A DNA stretch of 18,011 nucleotides. Origin: Pseudomonadota bacterium (GTDB taxonomy: Bacteria; SAR324; XYD2-FULL-50-16; JAHJRI01). Location of the stretch: NCBI GenBank assembly GCA_022360105.1, contig JAKSDL010000374.1, positions 1 to 18,011 on the forward strand. The letters run 5' to 3'. Below the pieces are notes generated by a model. That model did no database searches and was not told the origin of the DNA. It saw only the letters and a program-made list of their open reading frames with translations. The position numbers and the translations under genes are program-made. This document shows, piece by piece, positions 7,529 through 15,992 of the stretch; the first letter of the stretch is position 1, and the number at the start of each line of letters is the position of its first letter.

Positions 7529-8487
7529 AAATAGCTTGTGTTTCATTTACACAATACGGAGACTGCCTGGCTGAAACCATTAAAAAAGATCTTCCGGAAG
7601 AGGTGGATATTTTCAGCAAGTCAACCTATAAAGAGGCACTTCCCGGGATATTCAAGGAATATGATGGTATCGTGTTCATCTCCTCAACAGGGATTGCTGT
7701 GAGACTATCAGCGCCATTCTTAATTTCCAAAGCCCATGATCCCGCTATTGTAGTAATTGATGATACAGCCAAGTTTTCAATCAGCCTGGTTTCAGGCCAT
7801 CTTGGGGGTGCCAACGAATTGGCCAAAACCCTGGCTGAATTGCTTGAATGTCAACCGGTTATCACCACAGCCTCTGATAATCGAGGAATAGAGGCAGTTG
7901 ATCTTTTTGCCAAGCGCCATCAGTTAGTGATAGAGGACATGGATGCTGTCAAACACATTACAGCCATGATGGTGGATGGCAAGCGTATTGGTTTTTATTC
8001 TCCATTTCCCGAAAAAATCGATTATACCAATCTGGTCAGAAATCACCCTGAAGGATGCATTTTTGTTGACTCCGCAGAAAAAATCGATTGTGCCGTCCCA
8101 TATTGCTTGCTTAGACCCAAGGTTCTGCATGTAGGTATTGGATGCAGGCAGGGTAAAAGCAGCGAGGATATTCTGGATGCTATTCAGCAAGTGTTCAGAA
8201 TCAACAATTTAAGTTTGAAATCGATACAATCCCTGGCAACGATTGAGTTAAAAAAAGACGAACCGGGAATAAAACAAGCTTGCAAGGTGCTGGAATGTCA
8301 GTTAACCATTTTCCCCGTTGAACAGATTCATACCATCGAAAAACACTTCGAACAAAGCGACTTTGTGAGAGAAACAACCGGTGTTGGTGCAGTCAGTGAG
8401 CCTTGTGCTGTGCTATCAGGCGGCAACCTTATTGTTAATAAACAGATGATGGACGGTATTACCATCGCAGTGGCAAAAAAAGACTGA
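7525..8487 (+). CDS. cbiG: cobalt-precorrin-5A hydrolase (CbiG)
   Basis: Opens the delta-lactone of cobalt-precorrin-5A and releases the C2 unit as acetaldehyde, a step specific to the anaerobic pathway. The 320-residue protein has the N-terminal CbiG domain with GIAVRLSAPFL and SGHLGGANELAK. It has a middle domain, and a C-terminal CbiG domain beginning near LHVGIGCRQGKSSEDIL and ending with GVGAVSEPCAVLS. The start is GTG at 7525, overlapping the cbiF stop, with AAAGGA about 6-10 bases upstream as ribosome binding site. CbiG is a stand-alone protein here, not fused to CbiH or CbiE. A 41-base gap separates it from cbiH. Confidence 0.95.
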   Translation: MKIACVSFTQYGDCLAETIKKDLPEEVDIFSKSTYKEALPGIFKEYDGIVFISSTGIAVRLSAPFLISKAHDPAIVVIDDTAKFSISLVSGHLGGANELAKTLAELLECQPVITTASDNRGIEAVDLFAKRHQLVIEDMDAVKHITAMMVDGKRIGFYSPFPEKIDYTNLVRNHPEGCIFVDSAEKIDCAVPYCLLRPKVLHVGIGCRQGKSSEDILDAIQQVFRINNLSLKSIQSLATIELKKDEPGIKQACKVLECQLTIFPVEQIHTIEKHFEQSDFVRETTGVGAVSEPCAVLSGGNLIVNKQMMDGITIAVAKKD

Positions 8488-8528
8488 AAAGTCTCAATTT
8501 AGAGCCCTTATCTTTAACATTTGAAATT

Positions 8529-9248
8529 ATGGCAAAATTATACGTCGTTGGTATTGGCCCCGGGGGAAAGGAGCATTTAACTATCAAAGCGATTGAAACG
8601 ATCAGGCAGTGTTCAGTAATAGTCGGCTACACCTACTATATTGAGCTGGTAAGAGACCTAATCGAGGACCAAAAAATCATCCAGACCGGCATGACCAAGG
8701 AAATAGAACGCTGCAGGGCTGCCATATCGGAAGTTCAGACAGGAAATGACACCTGTATCATCAGCACCGGAGATCCCGGTTTGTATGGTATGGCAGGACC
8801 AATAATGGAAATGATCGAGGATGTCGATGTTGACATTGTTCCGGGTGTCAGCTCCGTTTTCAGCGCTGCTGCCGAAATGGGCTCTCCGCTCATGCACGAC
8901 TTCTGCACAATCAGCCTCAGTGATCTGTTGACTCCCTGGTCTGTCATCGAAAAAAGACTGGAACACGCCGCCAAAGGTGATTTTGTCATCTCCCTCTACA
9001 ACCCGAAAAGCAGGGGACGAAAAGAGCATATTAACCGGGCTGTGGATATTCTGAGCCAAGAGATCGACCCCAAGACCCCGGTAGCCCTGGTTAAAAATGC
9101 GGGTCGGGATGGCAATGAAAAAAAACTGCTGACGTTGGGAACCATTGATTTTGAGTTTGTAGACATGAAAACCGTTGTTATTATCGGAAACAGCCAGACA
9201 TACACAAGAGATGGCTGGATGATCACACCCAGGGGATACAAGATTTGA
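8529..9248 (+). CDS. cbiH: cobalt-factor III C17-methyltransferase, ring contracting (CbiH)
   Basis: SAM-dependent C17 methylation with contraction of the macrocycle. The 239-residue protein has the GIGPGGKEHLTIKA loop (residues 8-21), the GYTYYIELV segment, and the STGDPGLYGMAGPI motif from residue 79. It also has the family-specific SLSDLLTPW and SLYNPKSRGR stretches. Length is typical of CbiH without the extra C-terminal domain found in some homologues. ATG at 8529 has no clear Shine-Dalgarno. The stop TGA (9246-9248) overlaps the TTG start of cbiJ. Confidence 0.96.
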   Translation: MAKLYVVGIGPGGKEHLTIKAIETIRQCSVIVGYTYYIELVRDLIEDQKIIQTGMTKEIERCRAAISEVQTGNDTCIISTGDPGLYGMAGPIMEMIEDVDVDIVPGVSSVFSAAAEMGSPLMHDFCTISLSDLLTPWSVIEKRLEHAAKGDFVISLYNPKSRGRKEHINRAVDILSQEIDPKTPVALVKNAGRDGNEKKLLTLGTIDFEFVDMKTVVIIGNSQTYTRDGWMITPRGYKI

Positions 9249-10006
9249 TTTGGATAATTGGCGGAACATCCGAAGCTGCCGAGCTGATTAATGCGCTGCA
9301 GGGAAAAGCCGAATTCATTGTCTCTGTTGCCACGGAAACAGGAAAAGAATTTCTTGAAGACTGCCATGTAGAAGTAGGCCGCATGGACGCTCTAACCATG
9401 AAGGATTTCATCCGCAAGCATGGCATCAAAACCGTGATTGATGCGTCCCATCCTTACGCTACAGAAGTTACAGACAATGCCAAACGCGCACTGGAAGAAA
9501 CTGACGCTACCTATATTCGTTTCACCAGACCTAAGGAATCCCATCAGGGAGCTGTTATTGTTGATTCTTTTGCTGAGTGTCTACAATATTTAAACAGCAT
9601 TTCAGGAACTGTTTTTTTTACCACTGGCAGTAACCAGGTCAAACAATTCGAAGCTGCAAAAGGTAAAAACAGATTTGTGTACAGAGTCCTGCCGACCCCG
9701 GAGAGTACCGAGGAATGCAGGAAAGCGGGGATAGCGTTAAAAGACGTCGTTGCCGGATTGGGACCGTTTTCCATCGATTTAAACAAAGCCATGTTCAGGG
9801 ATGTTGGTGCGGGATATGTGATCATGAAAAATTCGGGAAAACGGGGAGGTACCTCAGAAAAAATTGCGGCTTGCCGGCAGCTTGGCATAACGCCCGTCAT
9901 TATTGAAAGAGATGATGAAACCGGATTTACCGACCTGGCCAGACTGCTCGCCCATATCTTGAATCCGGAAAACGAACCAATCACAACGATCCACCGAAAT
10001 GACTAA
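9245..10006 (+). CDS. cbiJ: cobalt-precorrin-6A reductase (CbiJ/CobK family)
   Basis: NAD(P)H-dependent reduction of the macrocycle in cobalt-precorrin-6A. The 253-residue protein has the N-terminal WIIGGTSEAAEL nucleotide-binding segment (residues 3-14), the conserved IDASHPYATEVTDNA stretch, and a later GLGPFS motif, all typical of this family. The most likely start is TTG at 9245, sharing bases with the cbiH stop (TTGA), because the beta-strand and glycine motif begin within four residues and no ATG or GTG is available nearby. The gene overlaps the cbiP start by 8 bases. Family membership is firm; the start codon is inferred. Confidence 0.93.
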   Translation: MIWIIGGTSEAAELINALQGKAEFIVSVATETGKEFLEDCHVEVGRMDALTMKDFIRKHGIKTVIDASHPYATEVTDNAKRALEETDATYIRFTRPKESHQGAVIVDSFAECLQYLNSISGTVFFTTGSNQVKQFEAAKGKNRFVYRVLPTPESTEECRKAGIALKDVVAGLGPFSIDLNKAMFRDVGAGYVIMKNSGKRGGTSEKIAACRQLGITPVIIERDDETGFTDLARLLAHILNPENEPITTIHRND

Positions 10007-11513
10007 TCAATCTGCACGTTGCGTATCGATACTGGGAACAGGTTCCGACGTTGGCAAAAGCATTGTTGCGGCAGCCTTGTGTCGGATTTTCAGGGATGAA
10101 GGCTTTGAGATTGCCCCTTTTAAAGCGCAGAACATGTCCAACAACTCTTCTGTCACAGACGAAGGCGGAGAAATGGGACGTGCTCAAGTGGTTCAAGCCC
10201 AGGCTGCCGGGATCACTCCCCATGTAGACATGAATCCGGTGTTACTGAAACCCAGTTCCAATGTGGGATCACAAGTTATTCTACAAGGTAAGCCCCTCTA
10301 CAATATTGAAGCCAGGGATTATTTTCGCAATACTGACGAACTTTTTCAAAAATCCCTGGAAAGCCTGGAACGTTTACGCAGCCAATACGAACTTATAATC
10401 ATTGAAGGTGCGGGATCATGCGGTGAGGTTAATTTGAGGCAGAGAGATTTTGTTAATTTTAAAACCGCCCATGCAGCAGATGCCCCGGTAATTCTGGTTG
10501 CAGACATTGACCGTGGTGGTGTTTTCGCCCAGCTCATCGGTACATTGGCTGTCATTCCGGAAAAGGATAAAAAACGTGTCAAAGGCTTTATTATCAATCG
10601 ATTTCGCGGTGATCCCACCTTGTTCGATGAAGGAATTACTTACCTGGAAGAAAATACGGGACTACCGGTGCTGGGTCTTGTTCCCTATTTTGACCATATC
10701 AAAATCGATTCTGAAGACAGTGTCTTGCTGGAATGCCTGGTTGACCCGAAAGAGGGTCCAGCACCTGGTAAAGCCAATATTGCCGTGTTGCGTTTTCCTC
10801 ACATATCCAATTTTACCGACTTCCTCCCCCTGGAAAATGATAGCCAGGTAAACCTGCACTATTTGCAGCAACCACGTTCCCTCGTTGATTATGATATTGT
10901 GCTTCTGCCAGGTTCCAAAAACGTTCGTGCAGACCTGAGATGGATTAAATCAGGAGGCTGGGACCGGAGTCTGCGGGAATTTGCCGAACGTGGAGGTGAA
11001 ATCGGCGGTATCTGCGGAGGATACCAGATTTTAGGTATCTCGATCTCCGACCCGCAAGGGGTTGAAGACCTGAAAGGTGAAGATGAGGGACTGGGAATGC
11101 TGCCTTTGAAAACCATCATGAATCCTCAAAAGACTCTCAGTAGATCCGTGGGCACATGGATTACCAGCGGCGATCCTATTGAAGGCTATGAAATCCATGT
11201 CGGAAAAACGGAACTAACCGGCAAAATAGATTCCCTGATCCAGCTTCAATCCAGAAACGACAATCCCACGGCTGATTGCGACGGCGCCATCTCAACAAAC
11301 GGAAAGATCTGGGGAACCTATTTTCATGGTTTGTTCAACAACAAGACATTCAGGCAACGGTTTTTAAAACGATTGTGTTCAAATTATCAACCGGACCTGG
11401 GACAGCCGGATCTTTCAATAAGCGAATTTAGAAACCGGCAATACAATTTGCTGGCAGCCCACTTCAGAAAGCACTTGAATCTAGAGAAACTAAAATCAGT
11501 TATCGGCATCTAA
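9999..11513 (+). CDS. cbiP: cobyric acid synthase (CbiP/CobQ)
   Basis: Glutamine- and ATP-dependent amidation of the b, d, e and g side chains of adenosylcobyrinate a,c-diamide to give cobyric acid. The 504-residue protein has the ATP-binding loop GTGSDVGKS (residues 13-21), the FKAQNMSNNS segment, and a C-terminal glutaminase domain with nucleophile Cys339 in GGICGGYQILG and His443 in YFHGLFNN. Length matches the family (about 480-520). The start ATG at 9999 lies within the end of cbiJ. It belongs to the same amidotransferase superfamily as CbiA in this window but is clearly the CobQ branch. Confidence 0.97.
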   Translation: MTNQSARCVSILGTGSDVGKSIVAAALCRIFRDEGFEIAPFKAQNMSNNSSVTDEGGEMGRAQVVQAQAAGITPHVDMNPVLLKPSSNVGSQVILQGKPLYNIEARDYFRNTDELFQKSLESLERLRSQYELIIIEGAGSCGEVNLRQRDFVNFKTAHAADAPVILVADIDRGGVFAQLIGTLAVIPEKDKKRVKGFIINRFRGDPTLFDEGITYLEENTGLPVLGLVPYFDHIKIDSEDSVLLECLVDPKEGPAPGKANIAVLRFPHISNFTDFLPLENDSQVNLHYLQQPRSLVDYDIVLLPGSKNVRADLRWIKSGGWDRSLREFAERGGEIGGICGGYQILGISISDPQGVEDLKGEDEGLGMLPLKTIMNPQKTLSRSVGTWITSGDPIEGYEIHVGKTELTGKIDSLIQLQSRNDNPTADCDGAISTNGKIWGTYFHGLFNNKTFRQRFLKRLCSNYQPDLGQPDLSISEFRNRQYNLLAAHFRKHLNLEKLKSVIGI

Positions 11514-11518
11514 ATATT

Positions 11519-12622
11519 ATGACTTCCCAAACCAATCAACCCCATATCCACGGTGGAGCCCCCCAACACGCCTTGAAACGCCTTGGAATTGAACAATCCA
11601 AAATTTTAGATTTCAGCGTTAATGTCAGCCCCATGGGACCTCCCCAGGTCATCTACCAGAACTGGAACAAGCTGAGCGGAACCATTGAGGTATATCCTTC
11701 TGTCGATGGTGAGGGTGTCGCTGATTACTATATTCAACGCTTTGGTCTGAATCGTGAGAATGTCCTGCCCGGAAACGGTTCAACAGAGTGCATCTACCTG
11801 GTACCTCGCATTTTAGGATTTAAGAAGGTAGCCGTAATCACTCCCTCATTCCATGATTACGAACGGGCGTGCCTGGTGGCGGGTGCAGATATGGTCGAGT
11901 GGCCTTTGAATGCGGATAGCAAATTCGCCGAACCGGACCCAGCCCAGCTTGATACTATACTGAAACAAGTGGATGCATTAATGCTGGGAAATCCAAACAA
12001 CCCAACCGGCACTCTCTTTAAAACAGAAACATTGCTGGATCTGGCAAAGCGTAATCCGGAAAAGTGGTTTTTAGTGGATGAAGCATTTTTGCAATTTCTG
12101 GATGATTATGATCAAAGAACACTGACAGCTCCGCAACGTCTGCAAAAAAACATCATCGTGTTTCATTCTCTCACCAAATTGTATGACATCCCTGGTATCC
12201 GTCTTGGAGCTGCAATAAGTCATTCGGAAACCATCGCCATGTTAAAATCCCACAAGGAACCCTGGACGGTGAATGGTATTGCGGAAAAAATCGCTCAACT
12301 GCTGATTGATACAGAGGAATACGAAAAAAGCTTAAAAAGTCTGATAAAAAAGGAACAGCAACGATTCGTTAATGCATTGAAGCATCTTTCAGGAATTTCC
12401 TTATATCCGTCCCCGGTTAATTTTATGTTGGCACGCTGGGAAGCAAGCAACAATCTGGACGACTTGTTGCGCTTTCTGCTAGCCAACGGTATACACATCC
12501 GCGATTGCCGGAATTTTCGACACTTGGAAGATAATTTCTTTCGATTTGCCATCCTTAAATCAACCGATAACAAGCAATTGATCGATCTACTGAAAGCAGC
12601 AACCAGCCAGGTGTTTGCATGA
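11519..12622 (+). CDS. cobD: threonine-phosphate decarboxylase (CobD)
   Basis: PLP enzyme that makes (R)-1-amino-2-propanol O-2-phosphate from L-threonine phosphate, the linker for the nucleotide loop. The 367-residue protein is an aspartate-aminotransferase-fold member. It has HGGAPQHALKRLG at the N-terminus, a LDFSVNVSPMGPP segment, NPNNPTG at 158-164, and the PLP-binding Lys220 in HSLTKLYDIPGIRLG. Close relatives are histidinol-phosphate aminotransferases, but the N-terminal segment and the position between cbiP and cbiB support CobD. It starts five bases after the cbiP stop, and its stop overlaps the cbiB start (ATGA). No kinase PduX-type gene for making threonine phosphate is seen nearby. 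Confidence 0.93.
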   Translation: MTSQTNQPHIHGGAPQHALKRLGIEQSKILDFSVNVSPMGPPQVIYQNWNKLSGTIEVYPSVDGEGVADYYIQRFGLNRENVLPGNGSTECIYLVPRILGFKKVAVITPSFHDYERACLVAGADMVEWPLNADSKFAEPDPAQLDTILKQVDALMLGNPNNPTGTLFKTETLLDLAKRNPEKWFLVDEAFLQFLDDYDQRTLTAPQRLQKNIIVFHSLTKLYDIPGIRLGAAISHSETIAMLKSHKEPWTVNGIAEKIAQLLIDTEEYEKSLKSLIKKEQQRFVNALKHLSGISLYPSPVNFMLARWEASNNLDDLLRFLLANGIHIRDCRNFRHLEDNFFRFAILKSTDNKQLIDLLKAATSQVFA

Positions 12623-13593
12623 AAGAATGCTTGGTTGTTTTATTAGTGGCATTTGTACTGGATCTCTACCTGGGAGATCCTGCTTACCCCTTTCATCCGG
12701 TTCGATTGATCGGTCATTTGATTCGTTTGCTGGAAAAGCTGCTTGAGAGAATAAAACTAATCAACCTCCCGGGTGGATTAGTACTTTTATTGACAACACA
12801 GATAATCCCCATTGGCATTCTCCTGGGAACATTTGAATTACTCGGTATTTATTCAATCATATTTGGAGTATTTATTGTTTACTCCTCTCTTTCCATTCAG
12901 GACCTGGTTAAACACGGCAAAGCTGTTATGACGGCTTTGGAGGAAGACAACCAGGCTGAGGCCAGGAATGCAGTCCAGATGATGATTGGGAGAAACGCCG
13001 CATATCTGGATAATCACGGTGTGGCCCGTGCAGCCGTAGAAAGCATCGCAGAAAATTTTGTGGACGGCTTTCTCGCTCCGCTGTTCTGGTTTGTCCTGGG
13101 TGCATTAATCGGGGTGACAATCGGATTGAATCCGCTGCTCACGGGCTGTGTATTCATTTTGGCTTACAAAACAACCAATACGCTGGATTCCATGGTTGGT
13201 TACAAGAATGAGCGCTATCTGACATTCGGTACAGCCAGTGCCAAACTTGATGATGTCATGAATTACCTTCCGGCCAGATTGGGAATACCTATCATTGCTT
13301 TTTCAGCGTTGGTATGCAGGCTAGATAGCAGACAGGCTCTTCTGATAGGGTGGAAGGACCGACTTAAACACAGCTCTCCCAATGCGGGACATGCCGAAGC
13401 TGCTGTTGCCGGTGCGCTTGGAATTCAACTAAACGGTCCCGGAATCTACCCTCATGGAAAGGTGGATAAACCCTGGTTAGGCAATGGAACGAGAATGGTA
13501 ACGGCAAAGCACCTCAAACAATCATTCTACCTGGTGCTCACCGCCGCCTTTGTTTCCGTAGCTTTATGTTCCGCAGCATTGTCCACAATTTAG
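12619..13593 (+). CDS. cbiB: adenosylcobinamide-phosphate synthase (CbiB)
   Basis: Integral membrane enzyme that joins aminopropanol phosphate to adenosylcobyric acid. The 324-residue protein has the N-terminal LYLGDPAYPFHPVRLIG motif, several hydrophobic segments, the SIAENFVDGFLAPLFW stretch, and the AYKTTNTLDSMVGY and SPNAGHAEAA motifs that define the family. Length is normal. Its ATG overlaps the cobD stop in ATGA, so the two linker-arm genes are coupled. It ends with TAG at 13591-13593, one base before the end of the convergent cobO gene. No terminator lies between them. Confidence 0.96.
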   Translation: MKECLVVLLVAFVLDLYLGDPAYPFHPVRLIGHLIRLLEKLLERIKLINLPGGLVLLLTTQIIPIGILLGTFELLGIYSIIFGVFIVYSSLSIQDLVKHGKAVMTALEEDNQAEARNAVQMMIGRNAAYLDNHGVARAAVESIAENFVDGFLAPLFWFVLGALIGVTIGLNPLLTGCVFILAYKTTNTLDSMVGYKNERYLTFGTASAKLDDVMNYLPARLGIPIIAFSALVCRLDSRQALLIGWKDRLKHSSPNAGHAEAAVAGALGIQLNGPGIYPHGKVDKPWLGNGTRMVTAKHLKQSFYLVLTAAFVSVALCSAALSTI

Positions 13594-13594
13594 A

Positions 13595-14110
13595 CTATTT
13601 TTCAATGCCGACCCTGGCTTTCACACCCTCCTTATAATAGTGTTTAACCTCTTTCATTTCCGTAACCAGATCAGCCCGTTCAATTAATTTTGGATCTGCG
13701 TTTCTACCCGTTATAATCAGCTCGGTGCCTTCATGCTTTGTCTCGATTAATTCCAGAATATCATCCACATCAATCAGTTTCAGGCTGGTGGCTATATTCC
13801 CTTCATCCATAATAACCACCTGGTATTCCCCACTGGTTGCTGCTGCTCGAATCTCATCCAATCCTGCCTTGGCTTTTTCAATGTCTTCCGGTTTAGGGTT
13901 ATTGCGTATGAACACATCCCTGCCGTATTGACGGACCGTCACTTGTTCTGTAAGCCTTCCGAGAGATTCCAACTCGGCATATGTCATTCCCTTGACAAAC
14001 TGACCGATAAAAATTTTATACCCCGCTCCCACGGCCCTCAATGTCAACCCGAGGGCTGCTGTCGTCTTACCTTTACCGTTTCCGGTATACACCTGCACAT
14101 ATCCTTTCAT
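13595..14110 (-). CDS. cobO: corrinoid ATP adenosyltransferase (CobO/BtuR/CobA type)
   Basis: Transfers the 5'-deoxyadenosyl group of ATP to cob(I)alamin or corrinoid precursors. The 171-residue protein has the characteristic reversed P-loop GNGKGKTT (residues 10-17), followed by ALGLTLRAVGAG. It also has the FVKGMTYAELESL and GRNADPKLIERADLVTEM segments, and ends with the YYKEGVKARVGIEK tail usual for BtuR/CobO. The segment after the conserved IMDEG (residues about 100-115) is somewhat unusual compared with the LDE(I/L)N of most relatives. A ribosome binding site GAAGGGTG precedes the ATG. It is convergent with cbiB and has probably been separated from cobU-cobS by the DUF4143 ATPase gene. 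Confidence 0.94.
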   Translation of the reverse strand: MKGYVQVYTGNGKGKTTAALGLTLRAVGAGYKIFIGQFVKGMTYAELESLGRLTEQVTVRQYGRDVFIRNNPKPEDIEKAKAGLDEIRAAATSGEYQVVIMDEGNIATSLKLIDVDDILELIETKHEGTELIITGRNADPKLIERADLVTEMKEVKHYYKEGVKARVGIEK

Positions 14111-14238
14111 GAGTCACCCTTCAATAATATTTATGCCGATCACTGTTTTCTCCGAAGGTTAAGTCTACTATCAGCCCCCTAATCCAGCAATACCGAACTA
14201 ATTTTAAATTGTTGTTAAAAAACAAAGCTGACCAAAAC

Positions 14239-14291
14239 GCAGTGGAATGCATAATAGTCTTGACTATTTTGCATTCCACTGCATAATAGTC
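14239..14291 (+). promoter_or_regulatory. repeat-embedded promoter of the ATPase gene
   Basis: A strong sigma-70-like promoter, -35 TTGACT at 14260-14265 and -10 CATAAT at 14282-14287 (spacer 16; ATAATA one base on gives 17), lies within a nearly perfect inverted repeat. The arms are 14239-14259 and 14262-14282, matching in 20 of 21 positions around a 2-base centre. The 12-base unit TGCATAATAGTC occurs directly at 14248-14259 and again at 14280-14291, and an inverted copy with one change (GACTATTTTGCA) lies at 14262-14273. Three half-sites overlapping both promoter boxes suggest repression, possibly by a dimeric or tetrameric regulator. The ATPase ATG follows 20 bases after the -10 box. Confidence 0.65.
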
Positions 14292-14307
14292 GAAAACGGG
14301 AATACAT

Positions 14308-15435
14308 ATGGAACGTACATATAAAAAATACATCTTAAAGGATTTAAAAAAGAAACTGGTTTTTCTCACAGGACCGAGACAAGTGGGCAAAACATGGTTG
14401 GCGAGAAACATATCAGAGTTGTATAACTCTCACGTCTATTTAAATTATGACAATTTGCAAGATCGGCAGATAATTTCAAAGCAAGCATGGCTTGATGATG
14501 TTGAACTGCTTGTTTTGGATGAATTGCATAAAATGGACGGCTGGAAAAATTTTATCAAAGGTGTTTTTGATACGAAGCCTAAAGGTATGCAGATATTGGT
14601 GACAGGTAGCGCAAGACTGGAAGCATTTCGCCAAAGTGGTGACTCCCTGGCTGGAAGGTTTTATCGCCATCGATTGATGCCAATTACCCCGGCAGAATGT
14701 TGTCAAGTTAATAATGAAGATGAAGGACAACTAAATGATTTCATGACCTATGGTGGGTTTCCTGAACCATTTTTAAGCAAAGATACGGTTGAAGCAGATC
14801 GATGGAGGATGCAATACATTGACGGCCTTATTCGTACCGACATTTTGGATTTCGAAAAGATACATGATTTCAATGCTATTCAGCTCGTCTTGGAACTACT
14901 CAGATCCAGGATAGGTTCACCTCTTTCCTATAAATCTATAGCGGAAGATGTGGGAATCGCTCCAAACACTGTCAAAAAATATGTGCAAGTTCTTGAATCG
15001 TTGTACATTATTTTTCGTATTCCACCGCATTCAAGAAATATTGCGAGGTCAATTTTAAAGGAACCCAAAGTCTATTTCTACGACACCGGTATGGTTGTGG
15101 GTGATGAAGGAATCAAATTTGAAAACATGGTAGCTGTTTCCCTTTTGAAACATGTTTATGCGTTGAATGATTACCTCGGAAAACCTTATCAACTTAACTA
15201 CCTGCGCACAAAAGACGGGTATGAAGTTGATTTTTGTCTGGTAAACAACAATATTCCGGAATTGATGATTGAAGCAAAACGCACTGAGGATCAACCTGAA
15301 AAACCATTGCTATATTTTCACAAACGATACAATATCCGTGCTATGCAGTTGGTGCTTCGTCTACGACAAGAGAGGAAGATCGGGGAAATTGAAATTCGTG
15401 GAGCCAAGTCTTTCTTGAAATCACTTATGATATAA
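14308..15435 (+). CDS. AAA+ ATPase with C-terminal DUF4143 domain
   Basis: 375-residue P-loop ATPase of the AAA_14/DUF4143 family, whose cellular role is largely unknown. Visible are Walker A GPRQVGKT (22-29), Walker B LLVLDE (67-72), and a sensor-like ILVTGSAR (97-103) followed by SLAGRFYRHRLMPITPAE. A middle helix-turn-helix-like stretch is SYKSIAEDVGIAPNTVKKYV. The C-terminal domain resembles a PD-(D/E)xK nuclease fold: Glu306-x-Asp308, then Glu322-x-Lys324 in MIEAKR. Length is typical (370-400). It has no link to B12 and lies opposite to cobO and cobU, so it looks like an inserted cassette. Its frequent occurrence in variable regions of genomes supports this. The start ATG 14308 has only a weak GGGA before it. 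Confidence 0.9.
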   Translation: MERTYKKYILKDLKKKLVFLTGPRQVGKTWLARNISELYNSHVYLNYDNLQDRQIISKQAWLDDVELLVLDELHKMDGWKNFIKGVFDTKPKGMQILVTGSARLEAFRQSGDSLAGRFYRHRLMPITPAECCQVNNEDEGQLNDFMTYGGFPEPFLSKDTVEADRWRMQYIDGLIRTDILDFEKIHDFNAIQLVLELLRSRIGSPLSYKSIAEDVGIAPNTVKKYVQVLESLYIIFRIPPHSRNIARSILKEPKVYFYDTGMVVGDEGIKFENMVAVSLLKHVYALNDYLGKPYQLNYLRTKDGYEVDFCLVNNNIPELMIEAKRTEDQPEKPLLYFHKRYNIRAMQLVLRLRQERKIGEIEIRGAKSFLKSLMI

Positions 15436-15455
15436 TAGCTTATATCTGTCCCTTT

Positions 15456-15983
15456 TCATTTAATGGTAATGGGAATCCCGCTGACCATAAAAACCACCTT
15501 GTCAGCCAGTTTGGCAACCTGCTGATTCAAATGCCCGGCCGCATCCCGGAATTTCCTGGCAAGTTCGTTTTCCGGAACAATGCCCATGCCGACTTCATTG
15601 GTCACTACAATAATATCACAAGGAGGGGATTGCAGCAGCTTTAAAAAACCTGACAATCGTTGCTCCCGTTCTTCTTCCGTTTGTAGATGATACAACAGAT
15701 TTCCCAGCCAAACTGTGAGACAATCCAGCAGGATCACACTATTGCCATCATCGATTGAAGCTACGGCTTTGGCAACTTCAAGCGGCTCTTCAATGGTTTG
15801 ATAGCTTTCACCCCGCTCTTCCCGGTGTTTTGATATTCGAGCTTTCATTTCATCATCCATGGCCTGGGCTGTGGCAATAAACACCTTTTTCTTGTATTGC
15901 TCCGCCAATTCCAGGGCATATGAACTTTTGCCGCTTCTGCTGCCACCTGTGAGCAAGATAATACTATGCAGTTTCTGTTGCAT
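15456..15983 (-). CDS. cobU: adenosylcobinamide kinase / guanylyltransferase (CobU)
   Basis: Bifunctional enzyme that phosphorylates adenosylcobinamide (NTP-dependent) and then transfers GMP to form adenosylcobinamide-GDP. The 175-residue protein has the P-loop GGSRSGKSSYA (residues 13-23), the IATAQAMDDEM segment, and His53 in ISKHREERG, equivalent to the histidine that is guanylylated in CobU. It also has LLDCLTVWLGNLL and VTNEVGMGIVPENELARKFR. Length fits (about 170-180). It lies 9 bases downstream of cobS in the same direction, so the two form an operon. Its 3' end faces the ATPase gene with 20 bases between stops. Confidence 0.96.
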   Translation of the reverse strand: MQQKLHSIILLTGGSRSGKSSYALELAEQYKKKVFIATAQAMDDEMKARISKHREERGESYQTIEEPLEVAKAVASIDDGNSVILLDCLTVWLGNLLYHLQTEEEREQRLSGFLKLLQSPPCDIIVVTNEVGMGIVPENELARKFRDAAGHLNQQVAKLADKVVFMVSGIPITIK

Positions 15984-15992
15984 TCGGACCGA

